Source of the DNA: Rhodococcus sp. 14-2470-1b
Lineage (GTDB): Bacteria; Actinomycetota; Actinomycetes; Mycobacteriales; Mycobacteriaceae
NCBI RefSeq assembly: GCF_002259415.1
Contig: NZ_NPFY01000019.1
Span: 1-64,000, forward strand
Length of the DNA: 64,000 nucleotides
Reading direction: 5' to 3'
A model generated the notes under the pieces. It saw nothing but the letters and a program-made list of their open reading frames with translations, did not search any database and was not told the DNA's origin. A program made the translations under genes and the position numbers. Numbering within the stretch: the stretch's first letter is position 1; each line of letters starts with the position of its first letter. Below, piece after piece: positions 19,595 to 26,866 of the stretch.

Positions 19595-20596
19595 ATGATG
19601 TCGAAGAAGTCACGGCTGTTCGCCGGTGTCGCGACGGCCGGGCTGTTGCTCGGATCGGTCGCATGTTCGTCGGAGTCCGCTCCCGATGCGGCGGGCGACA
19701 CCAGATCCGTCGTCCACAAGCTGGGTACCACCGAGGTACCCGTGGACCCGGAGCGCATCGTCACCGTCGGGTACTCGGATCAAGACACTCTGCTCGCATT
19801 CGGTGAGGTCCCGGTCGGAGTCACCGACTGGTACGGCGACTATCCGGATGCGACGTGGCCGTGGGCGCAGGATGCCCTCGGCGACGCACACCCCGAGGTG
19901 TTGAACCGGGGCCAGTTCACCGGTGCAGCCAACATCGATTTCGAGGGCATAGCGAAGCTCGAACCGGACCTGATCATGGCGCAGTACATCGATGTGAGCA
20001 CCGACGCCTACGCCAGGCTTTCGGAGATCGCACCTACGGTGACGGGCTCGCCCGACTATCCGGATTTCGGTATGCCATGGCAGGAAAGCGTGCGTCTCGT
20101 CGGCGACACGCTGGGCGAGGCCGACAGAGCTGCTGAGCTCGTCACGAGCGTCGACGCCGAACTCAGCGAGCAGCGAGAGGCCCACCCCGAATTCGAAGGA
20201 AAGACGGTAGCGGTGGTCGAATCGGGTGAGCCTGGCTCGTTCTGGGTGCGGTCACCCAACGATCAGCGATCCCGCCTGCTCACCTCGCTCGGATTCGTCA
20301 TCCCGCAGCAGATCACAGACCTTGCAGGGGATCTGGATGCATTCGAGATCAGCACGGAACAACTCGGGATGCTCGACCTCGACGTCCTGGTGTGGAACAC
20401 CGGGAGCACCGAAGGCACGAGCGACCGGATCAGAGCGACACCCACCTATCAGGTGCTGAACGTGGCCAAGGACGGGCGGGACGTTTTCGTCGACGACCCC
20501 ATCGTCTCCGGCGCCCTCACGTGGGGCACCGTCCTCAGTCTTCCGTTCGCGATCGACGCGCTCGTCCCCGAGTTGGCGGCTGCAGCGTCGAAGTGA
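19595..20596 (+). CDS. Iron-siderophore-binding lipoprotein (FecB/FepB-like)
   Basis: This 333-residue periplasmic-binding-protein-type lipoprotein delivers ferric siderophores to an ABC importer. The signal peptide ends in the lipobox SVAC, and the mature protein shows class III binding-protein features (VPVDPERIVTVGYSDQDTLLAFG, LEPDLIMA, a long central helix, WGTVLSLPFAIDAL). I start at ATG 19595, about 8 nt after AGAGAGGG; GTG 19586 and ATG 19598 are alternatives. The IdeR box at 19561-19579 supports an iron role. No permease or ATPase gene is adjacent, so it must work with a transporter encoded elsewhere. Confidence 0.88.
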   Translation: MMSKKSRLFAGVATAGLLLGSVACSSESAPDAAGDTRSVVHKLGTTEVPVDPERIVTVGYSDQDTLLAFGEVPVGVTDWYGDYPDATWPWAQDALGDAHPEVLNRGQFTGAANIDFEGIAKLEPDLIMAQYIDVSTDAYARLSEIAPTVTGSPDYPDFGMPWQESVRLVGDTLGEADRAAELVTSVDAELSEQREAHPEFEGKTVAVVESGEPGSFWVRSPNDQRSRLLTSLGFVIPQQITDLAGDLDAFEISTEQLGMLDLDVLVWNTGSTEGTSDRIRATPTYQVLNVAKDGRDVFVDDPIVSGALTWGTVLSLPFAIDALVPELAAAASK

Positions 20597-20612
20597 TAGT
20601 CACGCCGAGCCT

Positions 20613-21458
20613 CTATCGAGAACTGAAGCGCACCGAGTCGCCCGGCCGTAGCTGCCCCAGCCGCGGAAGGTCGGCGTCGCGCACCACGCCGATCACCGGG
20701 TAACCCCCGGTGACGGGGTGGTCGGCCAGGAAGAGGACGGGTTTGCCGTCCGGTGGCACCTGCAGAGCCCCGATCACCATTCCCTCGCTGGGCAGTTCAG
20801 CGGAGTCGGTGCGTACCAGTGCGGTGTCGGCTTCGAGTCGTACGCCGACACGATCGGCGTCTGCGGTCACGGTCCACTGCTGCTCGAACAATACCGACGG
20901 ATTTTCGAACCAGTCCGCGCGTGGACCCGGTACGATCCCGATCGGCCCGGATGATCTGACTTGCGGCGCCAGTACTGTTGCCGGCCAATCGGATACGTCG
21001 TCGCCGATCGCCAGGATGGTGCCTGTCTCGATCGGCGGAGGTCCCAGGCCTGACATCGTGTCGGTCGAGCGGCTGCCGAGAACCTTCGGGACGTCGACGC
21101 CACCGCGCACGGCCAGGTAGGTCCGAAGCCCCGACGTCGGTGTGCCCAGGCTCAATTCGTCACCGTCGTTCAGAACGAGCGTGCACTCCATGCCGTCTGC
21201 GATGCCGCCGACCGTCACCGGGCACCCCGCACCGACGACGGCGACGACGACTTGTCCACGCGCCCGCACTCGGAGGCCGCCGAAGGTTGCTTCGAGGGTG
21301 GCGGCGTGGACGGTGTTTCCGACGAGGCGGTTTGCGGCGTCGTGTGCTGCCCGGTCGGCCGCGCCGGACCAGCCGACGCCCATTCCCGAATGCCCGGGCC
21401 GACCGCGATCTTGGACGGTGCACAGAGGACCCGGTGTGAGGACTTCGAGGGATGTCAC
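20613..21458 (-). CDS. pxpC: 5-oxoprolinase subunit C (biotin-dependent carboxyltransferase-like)
   Basis: This is the PxpC/KipA-type subunit of the ATP-dependent 5-oxoprolinase that recycles the damage product 5-oxoproline to glutamate. The opening LTPGPLCTVQDRGRPGHSGMGV and the distal GYPVIGVVRDADLPRLGQLRPGD are family hallmarks. Start GTG 21458 overlaps the pxpB stop by 4 nt, giving the coupled order pxpA-pxpB-pxpC on this strand. It converges on the iron-binding lipoprotein gene with a 16-bp gap. Confidence 0.9.
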   Translation of the reverse strand: MTSLEVLTPGPLCTVQDRGRPGHSGMGVGWSGAADRAAHDAANRLVGNTVHAATLEATFGGLRVRARGQVVVAVVGAGCPVTVGGIADGMECTLVLNDGDELSLGTPTSGLRTYLAVRGGVDVPKVLGSRSTDTMSGLGPPPIETGTILAIGDDVSDWPATVLAPQVRSSGPIGIVPGPRADWFENPSVLFEQQWTVTADADRVGVRLEADTALVRTDSAELPSEGMVIGALQVPPDGKPVLFLADHPVTGGYPVIGVVRDADLPRLGQLRPGDSVRFSSR

Positions 21459-22057
21459 CGTTGTTCGAACCGAACTGTGACGCCCGGCCGGAGCAATGCA
21501 GGTGGATCACGATCGACGTCCCACAGCACGGCGTCGGTTCGGCCGATCAACTGCCACCCGCCCGGCGAACTTCGTGGGTACACGCCGGAGAATTCACCGG
21601 CAAGTCCGACGGACCCGGCGGGCACCGTCGTACGCGGTGTGGTTCTCCGTGGCACGGTCAAGCGGTCGTCCTGACCGACCAGATAGCCGAATCCCGGTGC
21701 GAAACCGCCGAATGCGACCGTCCACGTCTGCTCGGTGTGAGCCTCGACGACCTCGGCGACCGTCAAGCCGGTGACCTCGGCGACGTCGCCCAAGTCCTCG
21801 CCGTCGTAGGTGACGGCTACCACGACGGTGTCGGTATCGTCCTCGATCTCCTGGGCGGATGGTTCTGTGCTGCGAACCCAGGTGAGTACGGCGTCTCGAT
21901 GTCCGTTGTGTCGGATCAGAACTGTGGTTGTTGCGGGAACGAGGTCTACCACCGAGTCGATCCGTGATGCGGCCAACGACCGATAGTTCGCCATGGCGTC
22001 GGCGAGATCTGTGTATTCGACGAGCACTGCCCGGTCCCCGGCATCGCGGACGATCAT
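21455..22057 (-). CDS. pxpB: 5-oxoprolinase subunit B
   Basis: This 200-residue KipI-like subunit of 5-oxoprolinase shows the cyclophilin-like family segment [13 protein letters not shown] with RLTVPRR, followed by [17 protein letters not shown]. It starts at ATG 22057, whose AT overlaps the pxpA stop (4-nt overlap). An ATG at 22153 in the same frame lies deep inside pxpA and would add 32 Arg-rich residues, so I reject it. It acts together with PxpA and PxpC in the cytoplasm. Confidence 0.9.
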   Translation of the reverse strand: MIVRDAGDRAVLVEYTDLADAMANYRSLAASRIDSVVDLVPATTTVLIRHNGHRDAVLTWVRSTEPSAQEIEDDTDTVVVAVTYDGEDLGDVAEVTGLTVAEVVEAHTEQTWTVAFGGFAPGFGYLVGQDDRLTVPRRTTPRTTVPAGSVGLAGEFSGVYPRSSPGGWQLIGRTDAVLWDVDRDPPALLRPGVTVRFEQR

Positions 22058-22815
22058 CGGACGAACGCAGCGACGTCGATGTCGTTGTCGGACAGTATCT
22101 TCTGCACGGCTACCGTCATCTCGACGGCGCTGGGAGAGTCCCCGTGGACGCACACCGATTCCGCGTCGATCCGTACGGTGGACCCGTCGATCGCCTCGAC
22201 CGTGCCCTCCTGCACCAAGCGCAGCACTCGCCTCGCCACTTCGGTGGGATCGGACAGGACCGCACCGGCTTCTCGCCTCGACACCAGTTCTCCCGACGGT
22301 GTGTACGCGCGGTCCGCGAACGCCTCGCTCACCGTGCGAAGCCCGGCCTGGCTCGCCTCCTCGAGGAACATCGAACCGGGAAGCCCCAGAACCGGAAGCG
22401 CAGGATCGTAGGTGCGGACGGCATCGACGACGGCGCGCGCCTGCTCACGATGGCCGACGATCGCGTTGTACAGCGCACCGTGCGGCTTGACGTAGGAGAC
22501 AGCGGAACCCGCGGCACGAGCGAGACCGTCCAGGGCGCCGATCTGATACAGCACATCCGCGATCAGATCGGCCGGTTCCATGTCGACGAAACGCCTGCCG
22601 AAGCCGGCGAGGTCGCGATACCCGACCTGAGCGCCGATGCGTACTGCGTTGTCGACCGCGGCCCGGCACGTCGCCAGAATCGTCGTCGGGTCACCCGCAT
22701 GGAAACCACACGCGACGTTCGCGCTCGTGACGAGGGCCAGCATGGCGTCGTCGTCACCGAGCTTCCACGTGCCGAAGCTCTCGCCTAGGTCGGAATTCAA
22801 ATCGATGGAAGGCAT
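22054..22815 (-). CDS. pxpA: 5-oxoprolinase subunit A (LamB/YcsF family)
   Basis: This 253-residue LamB/YcsF-family subunit of 5-oxoprolinase opens [19 protein letters not shown], followed by [12 protein letters not shown] and [10 protein letters not shown], all diagnostic. I start at ATG 22815 because family proteins begin a few residues before [11 protein letters not shown] 22857 would add 14 unrelated residues. It is the first gene of pxpABC. A GTGACCGAACG-type repeat lies just upstream, at 22841-22860, where its promoter should be. Confidence 0.92.
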   Translation of the reverse strand: MPSIDLNSDLGESFGTWKLGDDDAMLALVTSANVACGFHAGDPTTILATCRAAVDNAVRIGAQVGYRDLAGFGRRFVDMEPADLIADVLYQIGALDGLARAAGSAVSYVKPHGALYNAIVGHREQARAVVDAVRTYDPALPVLGLPGSMFLEEASQAGLRTVSEAFADRAYTPSGELVSRREAGAVLSDPTEVARRVLRLVQEGTVEAIDGSTVRIDAESVCVHGDSPSAVEMTVAVQKILSDNDIDVAAFVR

Positions 22816-22840
22816 CGTGGACGATTCTATGCGGCCCGAG

Positions 22841-22860
22841 GTGACCGAACGGCACATTCG
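22841..22860 (+). repeat. GTGACCGAACG-family repeat, copy 1
   Basis: The segment begins GTGACCGAACGGCAC and continues ATTCG. It shares the GTGACCGAACG core with the inverted repeats at 33785-33823 and, more loosely, 60097-60115. It sits between pxpA (minus) and the 3' end of the zinc permease gene. A small stem (GGTTCA with TGAACC) follows at about 22868-22886 and could end zinc-operon transcription. Confidence 0.45.
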
Positions 22861-22888
22861 CTCCGAGGTTCAGGACCGGTGAACCGGA

Positions 22889-23764
22889 TCAGACGAGAAC
22901 GCGCCCCGAGTTCGACTTTCGACGAGAGCCGACAGCTCGGCAGACCAGGTAGATCACGAACGAGATGGTGGTGACGAACGTCGAGACGGGCACACCGGGA
23001 GCGAGCGACAGCAGGATTCCGCCGACGGCTGCGGTCTCGGCGAACAGGATCGACAGAATGGTCGCCTTCAGCGGGCTCGCCGTGACGCGGGCAGCAGCAG
23101 CGGCGGGCGTGATCAGCAACGACAACACCAGAAGTGCTCCGACGATCTGGACGCCGAGCGCACAGGCGACACCGACGAGCACCGCGAACACGACCGACAG
23201 TGCACGCACCGGGACGCCGCGAGCCAGGGCGACTTCCGGGTCGGTGCTGGCGAACAACAACGGGCGGTAGACGACGGCCAACACGATCAGCACGACGACC
23301 GCGCAGATCAGCAGCAACTGCAGGCCGCTCTGCCCGACGCCGACGATCTGGCCGATGAGGAGCGAGAAGCTGGTTCCGGTTCGTCCTGGGTAGAGCCAGA
23401 TGAAGAGAACCGACAATCCGAGACCGAAGGACATGATGACGCCGATGACGGAGTCGCGGTCGCGTGCCTTGGACCCCAGCAGCGCGAACATCACGGCGGC
23501 GACGACGGAACCCACGATGGCGCCGAGCCCGACGGTGATGCCCACCAGCAGTGCCGCCGATGCTCCCGTCAAGGACAGTTCACTCGAGCCGTGGACGGCG
23601 AACGCCCATTGCCTGCTGACGATGAGTGGTCCCAGTGCCCCGGCGAGAAGTCCGAGGATCGCGGCCGCGATGAGCGCCTGCTGGACGAAGTCGTACCCGA
23701 GCAAGTTGGCGGTGGAACTGAAATCGAGCATCTTCGAGAAGGCGTCGACGACTTTCTCGTTCAT
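22889..23764 (-). CDS. znuB: Zinc/metal ABC transporter permease (ZnuB-like)
   Basis: This 291-residue integral membrane permease of the ABC-3 family has about eight or nine helices. Family marks are LLGYDFVQQALIAAAILGLLAG at the start and GVQIVGALLVLSLLITPAAAA near the C-terminal third. The frame is open upstream to 24103, but ATG 23764, which overlaps the znuC stop by 4 nt, is the real start. It is the last gene of the znuA-znuC-znuB operon and ends in a short basic tail. Confidence 0.92.
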   Translation of the reverse strand: MNEKVVDAFSKMLDFSSTANLLGYDFVQQALIAAAILGLLAGALGPLIVSRQWAFAVHGSSELSLTGASAALLVGITVGLGAIVGSVVAAVMFALLGSKARDRDSVIGVIMSFGLGLSVLFIWLYPGRTGTSFSLLIGQIVGVGQSGLQLLLICAVVVLIVLAVVYRPLLFASTDPEVALARGVPVRALSVVFAVLVGVACALGVQIVGALLVLSLLITPAAAAARVTASPLKATILSILFAETAAVGGILLSLAPGVPVSTFVTTISFVIYLVCRAVGSRRKSNSGRVLV

Positions 23765-24582
23765 GAGACGTCCTCGGTCGGTGGGTGATGCGCACCTGCG
23801 GAGCCGAGTGCGTCGATGGAGTCTCCCGTTCCGACGACGACGAGGCGCCCGCGGACTCGCAGAACCTCGACCTCGGTGCCGTAGAGCTCGGAGAGAACGT
23901 CGGTGGTCATGACCGTCGACGGTGTTCCGATGCGGAATTTGCCGTCGACGATGTAGACGATCCTGTCGACGAGGGGAAGGATCGGATTGATCTCGTGGGT
24001 GACGAACAGGACGGCGGTGTCGTGCTCGCGGCGTCGGCGATCGATCAGCTCGGACACCAGGCGTTGGTTGGCGAGGTCGAGGCTGAGGAGCGGTTCGTCG
24101 CACAGCAGCACCGACGGATCGCCGACGAGTGCCTGGGCGATGCGGAGCCGTTGCTGCTCGCCACCGGACATCGTTCCGACGGGTGCTCCGGCGAACGCGT
24201 TCGCGTCGACCTGGTCGATGGCGGACTGGACGATTCGCTTGCGTTCACGCATTCCGCGAAAGCCGACGCCCCATCGATGCCCGTCCCATCCGAGCCCGAC
24301 GAGATCGCGTCCACGCAGCGGCAACCCGTCGTCGATGCTGCGTTGTTGTGGGACGTAGCCGACGCCGGACTGGCCCCGACGGACGGGTGACCCGCCGATC
24401 GTCGCGGTGCCCGACGACAGATGATTCTGACCGAGCAACACCTTGAGGAGCGAGGTTTTCCCCGACCCGTTGGGGCCGAGGATCGCGACGAATTCACCTG
24501 GCTCGACCTCGAGGTCGAGGTTCTGCCACAACGTGCGGTCGCCGAACGACAGCCCGGCGTCGCGCAGTTCTACAGCAGACAT
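23761..24582 (-). CDS. znuC: Zinc/metal ABC transporter ATP-binding protein (ZnuC-like)
   Basis: This 273-residue ATPase has Walker A GPNGSGKTS, the Q-loop YVPQQRS, the signature MSGGEQQRLRIAQ, Walker B VLLCDEPL and the H-loop VTHEINP. It energises import of zinc or a related divalent metal. I start at ATG 24582, preceded by GGAAAGC at about -9; the longer frame to 24672 adds 30 residues with no family match. The znuA stop is 38 bp upstream. Confidence 0.92.
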   Translation of the reverse strand: MSAVELRDAGLSFGDRTLWQNLDLEVEPGEFVAILGPNGSGKTSLLKVLLGQNHLSSGTATIGGSPVRRGQSGVGYVPQQRSIDDGLPLRGRDLVGLGWDGHRWGVGFRGMRERKRIVQSAIDQVDANAFAGAPVGTMSGGEQQRLRIAQALVGDPSVLLCDEPLLSLDLANQRLVSELIDRRRREHDTAVLFVTHEINPILPLVDRIVYIVDGKFRIGTPSTVMTTDVLSELYGTEVEVLRVRGRLVVVGTGDSIDALGSAGAHHPPTEDVS

Positions 24583-24620
24583 GGGGTACAGCTTTCCAGC
24601 ACCCGGGTGGTCAGGCCCAC

Positions 24621-25619
24621 TCAGGATGCACTGAGTGCGGCTTGCAGATCCTCGGCAGCTTTGGTCTGCCACTGGATGTATGTCTGGCCTTCCGGCAAGG
24701 TCTCGGTGACCTCGACGACAGGAATGTTCGCGGCCTCGGCCCTCGAGCGGATGTCCTGGGTGACTGCGTCCTGCGTCTGGATGTTGTAGATCAGAACGTC
24801 GACGCTGTTGGACGTGAAGAGATCACGTGTTGCGGCGATCGAGGCTGGGGACGGGTCGTTGCCCTCTTCGATGGCGTCCTTGAAGTCCGCGGGTGTGCGA
24901 TCGTCGAGGCCCGACTCCTCGACGAGGTAGTGCGCGATCGGCTCGGTCTGCGCGACAGGTGCATCGGGGTGATCGGCAGCGATCTTCGCGGTCACGTCGG
25001 TGATGGCGTGAACCTGATCGTGGAACGACTCGGCGTTCGCGGTGTACTGCGCAGCGTTGTCCGGATCCAGCTGTGCGAGCTTCTCGGCAATGGATTCTGC
25101 TGTGGCAGCGGCAACTTCGGCGTTGTACCAGACGTGCTCGTTGACCTCGCCGTGGCTGTGGCCGTGCTCGTCCTCGGTAGCAGCCTCTGCGGCGGCGGGC
25201 TCGTCCTCATGGGTGCCCTCGCCTTCGTGGCCGTGTTCTTCTCCGAGCAGGTCGAAGGCGTTGACGCTCGGGACGTCCTTGCCTTCGGAGGACAGGATGT
25301 CGTCGATGAATTCGTCGTATCCGCCGCCGTTGTAGACGACGAGGGAGGCCTCGGCGACCTTGGCTGCGTCACCGGGTGACGCCTCGTAGGAGTGCGGATC
25401 GGCCGACGGGTCCGCGATGATGGAGTCGACGGTGGCGAGGTCGCCTGCAACGGCTTCGGCGACACTGCCCCACACGTTGGTCGACGCCACGATGGTGACG
25501 GGGCCGTCGATCTCGGTGGCGGGAGCGGAGCCGGTGGACTCCGTGTCGGAGCTGCACGCGCTGAGCGCGAGGGCGGCTGCACAGGACAGACCGACGAGAG
25601 TAGTGGCGGTGCGACGCAT
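24621..25619 (-). CDS. znuA: Zinc ABC transporter substrate-binding lipoprotein (ZnuA/AdcA-like)
   Basis: This 332-residue cluster A-I metal-binding lipoprotein has lipobox LSAC at about residue 22 and the family segment ADPSADPHSYEASPGDAAKV. A loop rich in His, Glu and Asp at ~130-165 (EEHGHEGEGTHEDE and DEHGHSHGEVNEHVW) is typical of zinc rather than manganese binders. The ribosome site GAAGGAG is strong. A 13-bp perfect palindrome sits at 25659-25671, about 40 nt upstream, where a metal-responsive repressor could bind. Confidence 0.92.
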   Translation of the reverse strand: MRRTATTLVGLSCAAALALSACSSDTESTGSAPATEIDGPVTIVASTNVWGSVAEAVAGDLATVDSIIADPSADPHSYEASPGDAAKVAEASLVVYNGGGYDEFIDDILSSEGKDVPSVNAFDLLGEEHGHEGEGTHEDEPAAAEAATEDEHGHSHGEVNEHVWYNAEVAAATAESIAEKLAQLDPDNAAQYTANAESFHDQVHAITDVTAKIAADHPDAPVAQTEPIAHYLVEESGLDDRTPADFKDAIEEGNDPSPASIAATRDLFTSNSVDVLIYNIQTQDAVTQDIRSRAEAANIPVVEVTETLPEGQTYIQWQTKAAEDLQAALSAS

Positions 25620-25658
25620 GGGGCACTCCTTCGGAGTGGATAATCAGATGCAATTGGA

Positions 25659-25671
25659 AACGGTTACCGTT
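25659..25671. promoter_or_regulatory. Palindromic operator candidate upstream of znuA
   Basis: AACGGTTACCGTT is a perfect inverted repeat (6-1-6) in a locally AT-richer stretch, 40 nt upstream of znuA and 88 bp before the divergent lacI-type start. The position suits a repressor site for the zinc operon, perhaps Zur. It does not match the Zur sequences I know from mycobacteria (AATGA..TCATT type), so the regulator is open. The LacI-type protein encoded next door is another candidate. Confidence 0.5.
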
Positions 25672-25759
25672 GTATTCTAGCTTCGCGCACGTCAGCGGTG
25701 AAATCGGGCAAACACCGCCCGATTTTCTCTGTGACCCGGTATGCGACTAACGTCCGAGT

Positions 25760-26851
25760 ATGTCCAGGTCGAGGGAGCCGCGTCGCCCGGCCACACTGGC
25801 GTCCATCGCCGCAGAGTTGAAGGTCTCTCGCACCACGGTGTCGAACGCCTACAACCGCCCCGATCAACTGTCCCCTGAGCTGCGTGAACGCGTGCTGATG
25901 GCAGCCAAACGCCGCGGATACGCAGGACCTGATCCCGTCGCGCGGTCGCTGCGGACCAGAAAAGCCGGGGCCGTCGGTCTGGTGCTGACCGAAGCACTGA
26001 GCTACTCGTTTCGCGACCCGGCCGCCATGGCGTTCCTCGCCGGTCTCGCGGAATCGTGTGAAGCCGCCGGGCAGGGCCTGCTGCTGATCCCCGCAGGTCC
26101 GGACCGAGACGACACCGCCGCGGCGGCCGTGGTCCAACAAGCAGGAGTCGACGCGTTCGTCGTCTACTCCGTCGCCGACGACGACCCGTACCTCCTTGCC
26201 GTGCGCGAGCGGCACCTCCCCATCGTCATCTGCGACCAGCCGCGAGGCGTCCCCGAAGCCGCACTGGTCGCCATCGACGACCGCGCCGCGATGAAGCTCA
26301 TCGCCGAGCAAGTCATCGCCCTCGGGCACCGGCACATCGCAGTACTGTGCATGCGCCTGGGACGAGACCGGCGCGACGGCGTCGTACCCCCGGTGAGGTT
26401 GGCCAACAGTCACTTCCACGTCCAGCGTGAGCGCATCGCCGGGGTCCAGGACGCCATGCGAGAAGCAGGCCTCGACCCGGACGCGCTGACGGTCGTCGAA
26501 CGATTCGAACACACCCGACGGTCCGGTCACTCGGCGGCAGCTCAGGCGCTGCAGGCGAATCGAGACACCACCGCCCTGCTGTGCACCACCGACGTCCTCG
26601 CTCTCGGGGCGCTGAACTTCGCAAAGGTCACCGGCATCGACGTGCCCGGCGAACTCACCGTGACCGGATTCGACGGCGTCGAGGACGCCATTCGAGAGAA
26701 CGTGACGACGGTGCGTCAGGACGCCGAGGAGAAGGGTCGACGCGCAGGCACATTGCTGACGTCGACCGCGCGCTCCGGCGTCGTGACCGCCGAATTCCTG
26801 CCGACCGAATTGGTCAAGGGTCGTACCGCGGGCGCACCCCCCACCGCATGA
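25760..26851 (+). CDS. LacI-family transcriptional regulator (Rv3575c-type)
   Basis: This 363-residue LacI/GalR repressor has an N-terminal helix-turn-helix TLASIAAELKVSRTTVSNAYNRP, the hinge helix region (DPVARSLRTRKAGAVGL), and a periplasmic-binding-like effector domain ending near VRQDAEEKGRRAGTLL. Its place between the rlmB end of the conserved block and kstR is that of Rv3575c, and it neighbours the zinc operon by divergence (140 bp). The effector and targets are unknown. It converges on the TPP-GH15 gene with a 15-bp gap. Confidence 0.88.
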   Translation: MSRSREPRRPATLASIAAELKVSRTTVSNAYNRPDQLSPELRERVLMAAKRRGYAGPDPVARSLRTRKAGAVGLVLTEALSYSFRDPAAMAFLAGLAESCEAAGQGLLLIPAGPDRDDTAAAAVVQQAGVDAFVVYSVADDDPYLLAVRERHLPIVICDQPRGVPEAALVAIDDRAAMKLIAEQVIALGHRHIAVLCMRLGRDRRDGVVPPVRLANSHFHVQRERIAGVQDAMREAGLDPDALTVVERFEHTRRSGHSAAAQALQANRDTTALLCTTDVLALGALNFAKVTGIDVPGELTVTGFDGVEDAIRENVTTVRQDAEEKGRRAGTLLTSTARSGVVTAEFLPTELVKGRTAGAPPTA

Positions 26852-26866
26852 GCAGTGGGGGCGCGC

